From NCBI GenBank assembly GCA_041389885.1, contig JAWKRB010000022.1, forward strand, positions 77,514 through 141,513: DNA of 64,000 bases, written 5' to 3'. This DNA comes from JAWKRB01 sp041389885. Lineage in GTDB: Bacteria > Myxococcota_A > Polyangia > Polyangiales > Ga0077539. How positions within the stretch are numbered: the first letter of the stretch is position 1; each line of letters starts with the position of its first letter. Below are positions 56,965 to 64,000 of this stretch, piece by piece. The position numbers and the translations under genes are program-made. The notes beneath the pieces are model-generated. The model made no database searches, was not told the DNA's origin, and was given only the letters and a program-made list of their open reading frames with translations.

Positions 56965-58710
56965 ATGCGACGCGCCCTCCTCGCCTCGGCCCTGCTCTCC
57001 GCCTGCGGGGGCGACCCGCCCGCGGTCTCGCCCGACGACGCGTCGGTCTCGATGGACGCGGCGGCGGTGACCGACGCGGCCTCGATGGACGCGCCGCCCG
57101 ACGCGCCTCGCTACACGGGCGCCGCGCAGGTGAGCGTGCGCGCCTACGACTACGCCGTCGACCTCACCACGCGCGCGCTGCAGGCGACGCTGGCGCTGCG
57201 CGTCACGACCCCGGGGGACTGCATCACCCTCTCGCTGCAGGGCGACGCGCCGGCGGAGGTGCGCCTCGGCGGCGAGCTCGCGCGCGAGGTCTCCCTCACC
57301 GAGGGCGCGCTCAGGGTCTGCCACCCCGGCGCGGGCTTCGCGCCCGACGCCGAGGTCTCGCTCCGCCTCGACACCGTCGTGCCCAACGCGACGTGGCGAC
57401 CGACGCAGGTGGGCTTCTCGCAGCGCAACAACAGCGCGGGGCGGCGCTTTACGTACCTGCTCTCCTGGGTGGGCGAGTGCGGGCGGATCGGCCCCTGCGA
57501 CGCGTCGCCCTCGCGGTTCGCGACGTACCGCTTCGCCGTCACGCACCCCACCGGGACGGAGGTGCTCTGCCCCGGCACGGTCACCCGCGGCGACGGAGAG
57601 ACCGTCTGCGAATTCGCGCTCCCCGGAGGTCCCACCTACAGCGCGATCGGGATCATGGCGCAGAGCGGCGGATGGCGTCGCACCGAGCTCGGCGCGGTCG
57701 ACGGCGTGACGCTCACGGCCTTCGACAGCGCGACGCTGCGCATGGCCGAGGCGCTCGACCGCCCGAACGCGACGGGGTTCTTGCGCTGGATGTCGCAGCG
57801 CTTCGGCCCCTACCCCTACGGCGACGCGCTGCGCATCGTGGCCGCCCCGACGTACTGGTCGGGCTTCGAGCACCCCGGGAACATCACCCTCGCGGAGACG
57901 CTCGTGGGCAACCCCGGCCTCGACCACACGCTCCGTCACGAGATCGCGCACCAGTGGGCGGGTGACCTCACGACCCTCTCGACGACGAAGGATTTCGTCT
58001 GGAAAGAGGCGATGGCCGAGTACCTCGCCTTCGTCTACGAAGACGAGAACATCTCCGCGGAGCGCGGCCTCGAGACGCTCGCGCGCTGGCGCGACGCCGC
58101 GGCCCGCGCCGAGCGCTACCCCGTGCCCGACGAGGACCTCCCGCTCCTCGAGTACTACGGCAGCGCGTACGGGCCTGGGCCGATGATCCTGTTTCGTCAG
58201 CTCGAGGTGATGACGTCGAGGAGGCAGGTGATGGAGGCGCTCCGCGCGCTCCTCGGCCGCGAGCGCGCGCTCTCGGTCGACGACGTGCGGGCGGCGCTGG
58301 AGGCGAGCACCGGGGCCTCCCTCGAGGGGTACTTTCGCGCGTGGCTCCGCGGCTCGGGCGCGCCCGCGTGGCCCGCCGTCGACGCCCGGTACGCGCCCGC
58401 GGCCGGCGGCGGCGTGACCGTCTCGGCGACGGTGCAGACCCGCGACGGCGTCGCGCGCCCCTGCGCGTTTCGCCTCCGTCTCACCGGCGCGGGCGACCGC
58501 TCGCTCGACGTCCCCATGCGCGTGGGCCTCGACGGCGCGGCGCCGCAGCCGGTGACGGTGCGACCCGACTTCGAGGTCACCGGCGTGACGGTCGACCCTG
58601 GCTTCGAGGCGCTGGTCTTTCCGGCCATGACCGCGACCGGGCAGCGCTGGGTCGAGCGCCTCCCCGAGCGGGGCTACGACCCCTTTCGCGCCCCCGATCC
58701 CCCGCGCTGA
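56965..58710 (+). CDS. M1-family zinc metallopeptidase lipoprotein
   Basis: This 581-aa lipoprotein has the lipobox LSAC and an Asp/Ala/Pro tether. An N-terminal beta saddle follows, then a catalytic domain with HEIAHQW (HExxH) and a Glu 18 residues later (KEAMAEY). Spacing is exactly HExxH-x18-E, as in M1 aminopeptidases. The exopeptidase GAMEN motif appears only as GFEHPGNIT. A Tyr-rich loop follows, then a C-terminal beta domain. It is likely a periplasmic or surface aminopeptidase. The gene is convergent with the ketosynthase operon, with 7 bp between. Confidence 0.85.
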   Translation: MRRALLASALLSACGGDPPAVSPDDASVSMDAAAVTDAASMDAPPDAPRYTGAAQVSVRAYDYAVDLTTRALQATLALRVTTPGDCITLSLQGDAPAEVRLGGELAREVSLTEGALRVCHPGAGFAPDAEVSLRLDTVVPNATWRPTQVGFSQRNNSAGRRFTYLLSWVGECGRIGPCDASPSRFATYRFAVTHPTGTEVLCPGTVTRGDGETVCEFALPGGPTYSAIGIMAQSGGWRRTELGAVDGVTLTAFDSATLRMAEALDRPNATGFLRWMSQRFGPYPYGDALRIVAAPTYWSGFEHPGNITLAETLVGNPGLDHTLRHEIAHQWAGDLTTLSTTKDFVWKEAMAEYLAFVYEDENISAERGLETLARWRDAAARAERYPVPDEDLPLLEYYGSAYGPGPMILFRQLEVMTSRRQVMEALRALLGRERALSVDDVRAALEASTGASLEGYFRAWLRGSGAPAWPAVDARYAPAAGGGVTVSATVQTRDGVARPCAFRLRLTGAGDRSLDVPMRVGLDGAAPQPVTVRPDFEVTGVTVDPGFEALVFPAMTATGQRWVERLPERGYDPFRAPDPPR

Positions 58711-58717
58711 GCGGCGC

Positions 58718-59944
58718 TCACAGCGCCCGCAAGAGGATGGAGGTGTTCATCCCGCCGAAGGCGAAGTTGTTCGACATCACGACCCGCAGGCGGGCCTCTC
58801 GGGCCGCGCCCATCACGTGATCGAGCGGCGCGAGGCGAGGGTCGACGCGGCGCAGGTTCCTCGTCGGCGCGATGAACCCGCCGCGCATCATCGCGACGCA
58901 GAACGCGAGCTCGAGCGCGCCGCACGCGCCCAGGGTGTGCCCGGTGTGCCCCTTCGTCGAGCTCACCGGCACCCGCGCGCCGAAGACCGCGTGGGTCGCA
59001 GCGGCCTCGGCGTGATCGCCCACCTCAGTCGCCGTCGCGTGGGCGTTCACGTAGTCGACCTCGTCCGCGGTGATGCCGGCGTCCTGGAGGCAGAGCTCCA
59101 TCGCCAGGCGCATCCCGTCGGCGTCGGGGGCCGTGACGTGGGTGCCGTCGCAGCTGCTGCCGTAGCCCAGCACCTCGGCGTACACCCGCGCGCCGCGGGC
59201 GAGGGCCTCGTCGAGGGGCTCGAGCACGAGCGTCCCCGCGCCCTCGCCGACGACGAGTCCGTCTCGGTCGGCGTCGAAGGGGCGCGGGCTCTCGTCGGGG
59301 CGGTCGTTGAAGGCCCGCGAGGTCGCGAGCATGGTGTCGAACACCGCCGCGGGGACGAAGTGCGCCTCCTCCGCGCCGCCGCAGAGCATCACGCGTTGAA
59401 CGCCGGCGCGGACGAGCTCGTAGCCCGTGCCCACCGCGACGCTGCCGCTCACGCAGGCCGCGCACGTCGACACGACCCTCCCGCGCACCCCGTAGTACTG
59501 CGCGAGGTTGGCCACGCAGGTGTGGCTCATGAACTTCAGGTACGCGCTGCCCGAGATGCCGTCGAGGCTGTCGGTGGTGAAGAGCCTCCGGCAGAAGTCG
59601 GTGAGCGCCTCGGAGGAGCCGTGCGTCGAGCCGTAGGCGATCCCGTGGCGCCCGTCGCGCAGCGCCTCGCGGTCGAGGCCGGCGTCGTCGAGGGCGCGCT
59701 CGGTGGCGAGGAGCGAGAGCAGCCCGAGGCGGCCCATCGACCGCACCTTCTTGCGCGGAAACGATTGCAGCGCAGCGTCTTCGACCCGCGCGACGAGGCG
59801 CGTCTGCAGCCCGTGCACCGCGGCCCACTCGGGGCACCGCGCGACGCCGTGCCGCCCGGCGCGGAGCGCGTCGCTCACCGCGTCGAGGTCGCCGCCGATG
59901 GGCGAGGTGAGCCCCACGCCGGTGATCGCGACCCTGCGCCTCAC
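58718..59944 (-). CDS. Beta-ketoacyl-ACP synthase (ApeR/FabF-like)
   Basis: This 408-aa thiolase-fold enzyme has catalytic Cys164 (AACVSG), first His in NAHATAT and second His in KGHTGHTLG. It has the AITGVGLTSPIG start and the NNFAFGGMN ending of KAS II. It is the fourth gene of an operon in which each gene overlaps the next by 4 bp, and it starts with a GTG. The resemblance to the last KS of aryl-polyene clusters (ApeR) is by context and motif. Confidence 0.82.
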   Translation of the reverse strand: MRRRVAITGVGLTSPIGGDLDAVSDALRAGRHGVARCPEWAAVHGLQTRLVARVEDAALQSFPRKKVRSMGRLGLLSLLATERALDDAGLDREALRDGRHGIAYGSTHGSSEALTDFCRRLFTTDSLDGISGSAYLKFMSHTCVANLAQYYGVRGRVVSTCAACVSGSVAVGTGYELVRAGVQRVMLCGGAEEAHFVPAAVFDTMLATSRAFNDRPDESPRPFDADRDGLVVGEGAGTLVLEPLDEALARGARVYAEVLGYGSSCDGTHVTAPDADGMRLAMELCLQDAGITADEVDYVNAHATATEVGDHAEAAATHAVFGARVPVSSTKGHTGHTLGACGALELAFCVAMMRGGFIAPTRNLRRVDPRLAPLDHVMGAAREARLRVVMSNNFAFGGMNTSILLRAL

Positions 59945-60336
59945 GCGCCTCGCCTCAGGACCGTGAGTCGCGCGGTCGCGACGCGCTCGCGGCCTCGGTG
60001 CACGGAGCCGTCGACGGTGGCCAGCCCCTCGCTCCGCGCGACGCGCGCGCGCACGTCGAGCAGGTCGCCGACGCGCAGCTCGTCGGCGAAGAGCTCGAGG
60101 CTCCGCGCCGCGAGCAGGTGGCCGCCCCGCGGGCCGTCGTCGCCTCGCGCGAGCAGGGCCGCGGCGGCCTGGGCGATGAGCTCCAGGCACACCGAGGCCG
60201 GGGCGCTCCCTCCTCGCGTGAACGGGCCGTCCGCGCGCACCTCGGCGCGGCATTGAACCGCGTCCGCCTCGAAGGCCGCGGGTCCTTCGATCAGGCGCAT
60301 GGCGCCCTCGTGAGGCAGGCGCAGCTCCGCGCTCAC
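59941..60336 (-). CDS. 3-hydroxyacyl-ACP dehydratase-like hotdog protein (ApeP-like)
   Basis: This 131-aa single-hotdog protein begins LRLPHEGAMRLIEG, matching the (L)PH-x-x-(P/A)M motif of ApeP/FabZ-type dehydratases; the catalytic His is at about residue 8. The helix QAAAALLARGD and the strand LLAARSLELFADEL follow. It would make the trans double bond in a growing polyene or unsaturated chain. The GTG start overlaps the chain-length-factor-like gene by 4 bp. Confidence 0.75.
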   Translation of the reverse strand: MSAELRLPHEGAMRLIEGPAAFEADAVQCRAEVRADGPFTRGGSAPASVCLELIAQAAAALLARGDDGPRGGHLLAARSLELFADELRVGDLLDVRARVARSEGLATVDGSVHRGRERVATARLTVLRRGA

Positions 60337-61085
60337 GTCGACGCGACCACGTCGACGAGCCACGGCGCGCCGTCGGCGACGCTGAGCGCCACCGTGCCGC
60401 TCCTGCGCGCGTCGAGGGCCTGCAGCAGCCCGAGGCACGCGCCGACCGCGCAGTCTGCGAAGGGGGAGGGCGGCGTCGCCCGCGGGCCCGCCGCGTCAGC
60501 TCGGAGCCGCGTGAGCATCCGCTCGCCCTCGCCCGCGCGCAGGTGCAGCGCGGCGCCGATCGAGGGGTGCGCGCCGTGCCCCGGGAGCGGCGGGGGGCGC
60601 TCTTCTTCGGCGAGCACCACGATCGCGTCGCCGCCCGACTCTTCGAGCCACGCGAAGGCCTCGAGGAGGCACAGCCCCAGCAGGTCTCCGCCCGCGCTCA
60701 GCGAGGTCGTGAACCGCTCGTTGCCGTGGGCGATCGACGCGACGCCGCCCGGCGCGTTGTGCACGCTGTTCTTGAAGCGCATGGGCGAGGGGATCCCCTG
60801 GTCGCGGATCATCGCGCTGAGCGCGACGGCGGTCTGGATCTCGCCGTAGGTCGATCCGAAGATCGTGGCGACCGTCGAGAGCTCGGCGCCGCCGTCGGCC
60901 GCCGCGGCCCGCAGCGCCTCGAGCGCCGCGCAGGTGGCGACGCTCGTGCCGCGCAGGAGCGTCGGCGCGACGCCCGCGCAGGAGGGGCGCGCCACGGGCG
61001 GGACGCGCGCGCCGTCGCGCCAGGCCGTCCAGCTCGGCGCGCCGGGAGTCCAGAGGCCGACGCCTCGCACGCTCACGGGCCTCAC
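60333..61085 (-). CDS. Ketosynthase-like protein without active-site Cys (chain-length-factor type)
   Basis: This 250-aa protein matches only part of the ketosynthase fold (SVRGVGLWTPG, LSAGGDLLGLCLLEAFAWLEE, GACLGLLQAL). It lacks the Cys-His-His triad. That pattern fits the ApeC/CLF-like partner that pairs with a catalytic KS to set chain length. It is shorter than typical chain-length factors (400 aa). The GTG start overlaps the upstream KS by 4 bp. Confidence 0.7.
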   Translation of the reverse strand: MRPVSVRGVGLWTPGAPSWTAWRDGARVPPVARPSCAGVAPTLLRGTSVATCAALEALRAAAADGGAELSTVATIFGSTYGEIQTAVALSAMIRDQGIPSPMRFKNSVHNAPGGVASIAHGNERFTTSLSAGGDLLGLCLLEAFAWLEESGGDAIVVLAEEERPPPLPGHGAHPSIGAALHLRAGEGERMLTRLRADAAGPRATPPSPFADCAVGACLGLLQALDARRSGTVALSVADGAPWLVDVVAST

Positions 61086-62263
61086 GTCGGTCCTCCGAAG
61101 AGCGCGCTGGCGTTGCTGCCGCCGAAGCCGAAGGAGTTGCTCATCACCACGGCGCAGCGGAGCGCGGTGCGCTCGGCGCACACGCGGATCGACACCTCGG
61201 GGTCGAGGGGCGCCGCGCCGAGGCTGCCAGGGATCCACCCCTCGCGCAGCGCGAAGAGCGCGAACGCCGCCTCGAGGGCGCCCGCGGCGCCGAGCGTGTG
61301 GCCCGTCAGCGCCTTCGTCGACACCACCGGGACCTCGCGCCCCAGCACCGACGCGATCGCGCTGGCCTCGATGCCGTCGTTCTTTCGGGTGCCCGTGCCG
61401 TGCGCGTTGACGTGGTCGACGTCGGCCGCGCCGAGGCCCGCCTGCGCGAGGGCGCCTCGCATGGCGGCGGCCGCGCCGGCGCCCTCGGGGTGGGGCGACG
61501 ACATGTGGTGGGCGTCTCCGCTCTCGCCGACGCCGAGGAGCCGCGCCGGCCCTTCACCCCCTCGGGCCAGGATGAAGAGCGCGCCGCCCTCGCCGAGGTT
61601 CATGCCCCGTCGCTCGGCGCTGAAGGGGCGGCACGGGTCCGACGCGAGGACGCTGAGCGCGTGAAACCCGCGGAGGGTGGTCTGACACAGCGAGTCGACG
61701 CCCCCCACGATCGCGGCGTCGACGACGCCCGCGCGAATGAGCCTCGCGGCGGAGGCGAAGACCTTCGCGCCCGACGAGCACGCGGTCGACACGGTGTAGC
61801 GCGGGCCGCGCGCGCCCGAGAGCGCGGCGAGGAGCTCGCCCGCGGCGAAGAGCCCGTGCTGACGACGCAGGTCGTAGCCCTCGGGGAGCGCGCCGCGCCG
61901 GGCCTCGTGCGCGAGGGCGGCCTCGGTCACCGACAGACCCCCGACGCTCGTGCCGAGGATCACCGCCACGCGGTCGCCCCCCCAGCGCGCCACCGTCGCC
62001 GAGATCGAGGCCGCGAGGTCTTCGTAGAGCCTCGCGACGATGCGCGCGACGGGGCTCTCGAAGCCCGAGAGCGAAGCGGGGAGGGCGTCGAGGCGCGGCA
62101 CGAGCCCGCACACCGTCTCGAAGGGGAGGTCGAGCGGCGGGGCGCGCAGGGGTGACGCGCCCCGCGACAGGCCCGCGAGGGTCTCCCGCGCGTCGCCGCC
62201 CAGGGCGGAGCACACCGAGAAATCGACCAGCGGCAGCGCCTGGACGCGGGGAATCACGCGCAT
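61082..62263 (-). CDS. Beta-ketoacyl-ACP synthase (ApeO-like)
   Basis: This 393-aa ketosynthase has the catalytic Cys162 in STACSSG. The His residues lie in NAHGTGT and KALTGHTLGAAG. A hydrophobic C-terminal FGFGGSNAS block completes it. It is the first gene of the four-gene operon and is divergent from ruvB, so its promoter must lie in the 126-bp gap. Confidence 0.82.
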   Translation of the reverse strand: MRVIPRVQALPLVDFSVCSALGGDARETLAGLSRGASPLRAPPLDLPFETVCGLVPRLDALPASLSGFESPVARIVARLYEDLAASISATVARWGGDRVAVILGTSVGGLSVTEAALAHEARRGALPEGYDLRRQHGLFAAGELLAALSGARGPRYTVSTACSSGAKVFASAARLIRAGVVDAAIVGGVDSLCQTTLRGFHALSVLASDPCRPFSAERRGMNLGEGGALFILARGGEGPARLLGVGESGDAHHMSSPHPEGAGAAAAMRGALAQAGLGAADVDHVNAHGTGTRKNDGIEASAIASVLGREVPVVSTKALTGHTLGAAGALEAAFALFALREGWIPGSLGAAPLDPEVSIRVCAERTALRCAVVMSNSFGFGGSNASALFGGPT

Positions 62264-62389
62264 CGGCGATGCTCTATATCAGCGACGACGCGGGCTTCAA
62301 CCACGGCGCGCTCGGCAGGGTCCTGTCGGAGAATGTCACAACGCCGGTCGGCGGCGTTGGCGCGGGGGGCACCTGGGGTAGAGTGCTCG

Positions 62390-63463
62390 ATGGCACCCAT
62401 GGCGAAGAAGAAGAGCGGCGTAGAGCCCGTGCGTGATGTGACGACGAGCGCGGCGGTGGTGGAGGTGGACGACACGCGCCTCGACCTTACGCTGCGCCCC
62501 CGGTCGCTGGATGAGTACATCGGTCAGGACGAGCACCGGGAGAACCTCAAGGTCTTCGTGTCGGCGGCGAAGAAGCGCAACCACCCGCTCGACCACGTGC
62601 TGATCTCGGGGCCGCCGGGGCTCGGCAAGACGACGCTCGCGCTGATCCTCGCGAACGAGCTCGGGGTGACGGCGCACACCACGAGCGGCCCGGCGATCGA
62701 GCACAAGGGGGCGCTGGCGGGGATGCTGACGAAGCTCGACCCCCGAGACCTTCTGTTCGTCGACGAGATCCACCGTCTCACGGCGGTGGTGGAGGAGAAC
62801 CTCTACCCCGCGATGGAGGACTTCAAGATCGACCTCGTCACGGGTGACGGGCCGCACGCGACGACGATCCCGCTGAACATCAACCCCTTCACGCTCATCG
62901 GCGCGACGACGCGCACGGGGCTGATCACGGGCCCGCTCCAGTCTCGCTTCGGCATCGTCCTGCGGCTCGATTTCTACACCCCAGACCAGCTCGCCACGAT
63001 CGTGAGGCGCTCGGCGCGGCTCCTGGGCACCCCCATCGCCGCCGACGCCGCGCTGGAGATCGCGCGGCGCTCGCGGGGCACGCCGCGCATCGCGAACCGC
63101 CTGCTGCGCCGCGCGAGGGACTTCGCCGACGTCGCGGGGCTCGACGAGATCGACCAGGGCACCGCGTCCCTCGCGCTCGACCGCATGGGGGTCGACAAGG
63201 CCGGCCTCGATGACATGGACCGCAAGCTCTTGCGGATCCTGATCGAGTACTACGACGGGGGGCCCGCGGGCATCGAGACCCTCGCCGCCGCCGCCGCGGA
63301 GCCCCGCGACACCCTCGAGGACGTCTACGAGCCCTACCTCCTGCGCGAGGGGCTCCTCGCGCGCACGCCCCGCGGCCGCGTCGCGACGCGCAGGGCCTAC
63401 GAGCACCTCAACGCGCCGCTGCCACGCGGCGCCCAGACCGGCACCGGAGTCCTCTTCGAATGA
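62390..63463 (+). CDS. ruvB: Holliday junction branch-migration helicase RuvB
   Basis: This hexameric AAA+ motor works with RuvA on Holliday junctions. The 357-aa protein has LRPRSLDEYIGQ, Walker A GPPGLGKTT, Walker B LLFVDEIHRL, the Arg-finger QSRFGIV and the C-terminal winged-helix region. I chose the ATG at 62390 (GGGGTAGAG upstream); an ATG at 62399 would also do. Its stop overlaps the next gene by 4 bp. ruvA and ruvC are not in the window. Confidence 0.96.
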   Translation: MAPMAKKKSGVEPVRDVTTSAAVVEVDDTRLDLTLRPRSLDEYIGQDEHRENLKVFVSAAKKRNHPLDHVLISGPPGLGKTTLALILANELGVTAHTTSGPAIEHKGALAGMLTKLDPRDLLFVDEIHRLTAVVEENLYPAMEDFKIDLVTGDGPHATTIPLNINPFTLIGATTRTGLITGPLQSRFGIVLRLDFYTPDQLATIVRRSARLLGTPIAADAALEIARRSRGTPRIANRLLRRARDFADVAGLDEIDQGTASLALDRMGVDKAGLDDMDRKLLRILIEYYDGGPAGIETLAAAAAEPRDTLEDVYEPYLLREGLLARTPRGRVATRRAYEHLNAPLPRGAQTGTGVLFE

Positions 63464-64000
63464 GCGCGTCGTCGAAGCCGCCCAGCGCCCAGGCCCGCCT
63501 CGAGGCCGTCACCGCGCGGAGGGTGCGAGACCCGTACGCGAACCTCCTCCGCGACACCCGCGGCATGCGGCGCGAGGTCGCCGCCGCGCGCGAGGCGTGG
63601 TTCTCCGCGCTGAACCTCGACCGAAAGGAGGACGTGCTCTTCGAGCTCGAGACCCTGCTCAAGTCGGTGGTGGCCTGGTCGAACCCGCGCAACCACCCGC
63701 GCCGCGCGGGGGTCGCCCGCTCGGCCGACCGAGACTTTCACCCCCACCTGCTCATCACGCGCGCCGTGCTGGCCCGCGCCCTCGCGCTGTGCAACCAGCT
63801 CGTCGGCGCCCACCGCGGCGGCGGCCTCGCGGGGCGCAACCTCGCCGTCGGCGCGCGAGATGAGGGCGCGCCCGAGGCCCCCGCGCCGGAGGGTCCCGTC
63901 GACGCGCTGCTCGCGCTGCGCAGCGGCCTCGGGGTGCACCTCGAGGTGCTCGACGGCATCGCGCGCAGCGAGACCGTGCCCTACCGGCTCTTCTTCGGCG
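63460..64000 (+). CDS. Hypothetical protein, partial (C-terminus outside window)
   Basis: This ORF starts at an ATG that overlaps the ruvB stop (ATGA) and is open at the right edge, with 180 codons visible. The protein is soluble, Arg/Ala-rich with helical stretches (LLRDTRGMRREVAAAREAWFSALNL). It matches no family I know. Its coupling to ruvB may mean a repair-related role, but this is only context. Confidence 0.6.
   Translation, partial: MSASSKPPSAQARLEAVTARRVRDPYANLLRDTRGMRREVAAAREAWFSALNLDRKEDVLFELETLLKSVVAWSNPRNHPRRAGVARSADRDFHPHLLITRAVLARALALCNQLVGAHRGGGLAGRNLAVGARDEGAPEAPAPEGPVDALLALRSGLGVHLEVLDGIARSETVPYRLFFG

Overview
The window is very GC-rich and almost wall-to-wall coding, with about 55 genes on both strands. 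At least ten gene pairs share 4-bp ATGA/GTGA start-stop overlaps. The protein set points to Myxococcota, probably the class Polyangia (Sandaracinus-like). The signs are a MYXO-CTERM-type C-terminal tag, many lipoproteins with Asp/Ala/Pro/Val-rich tethers, Stig1-like and MopE-like cysteine-rich repeat proteins, an FHA-ABC exporter, a prepilin, a type 2 IPP isomerase and class III PHA synthases. The species assignment is inference. No rRNA, tRNA, CRISPR array, IS element or phage gene was seen.

Layout. 0-1.1 kb: two lipoprotein genes. 1.1-7.6 kb: a polyhydroxyalkanoate (PHA) locus with phaC1 and a phasin-like gene on the minus strand, phaR in the middle, and a PhaE-like gene, an acyl-CoA ligase, a second phaC and a UbiA-family gene on the plus strand. 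Three TGC-N3/4-GCA palindromes lie in its control regions. 7.5-11 kb: a secreted heparinase-like lyase and a PPC-type secreted protein. 11-13 kb: a coiled-coil protein coupled to PRPP synthase. 13-18.5 kb: three large surface lipoproteins (Stig1-like, FG-GAP propeller, CxxCH/WD40-like). 18.7-22.5 kb: a prepilin and a three-FHA ABC exporter. 22.5-25.8 kb: a LEA14-like lipoprotein, an HU-like protein, a CBM9-like lipoprotein and a Crp/Fnr regulator. 25.9-31.4 kb: citrate synthase, IPP isomerase, a caspase-like lipoprotein and folD. 31.4-33.6 kb: parAB and a 53-aa acidic mini-gene with its own promoter and terminator.

33.6-43.3 kb: CBM9-like proteins, ffh, a cysteine-rich lipoprotein, and an ATP-grasp enzyme coupled to a MopE/PPC lipoprotein. 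43.4-51.8 kb: mostly housekeeping genes on the plus strand (pyk, hisIE, murC, an EI24-like gene, a deoxyhypusine-synthase-like gene, a receiver-XRE regulator) with small unknowns between. 51.9-58.7 kb: an outer-membrane barrel, a large cysteine-repeat/fibrinogen-like lipoprotein, a GT4 glycosyltransferase and an M1 peptidase. 58.7-62.3 kb: a four-gene overlapping operon of ketosynthase, chain-length-factor-like protein, dehydratase and ketosynthase, resembling the core of aryl-polyene clusters. 62.4-64 kb: ruvB and a partial gene.

Three low-complexity lipoprotein genes (13.05, 28.4 and 55.7 kb) carry five apparent single-base losses, each in or beside a short C/G run. No frameshift was noticed in the other genes. 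These are either assembly errors or recent lesions, and the three genes are annotated as single broken CDSs.
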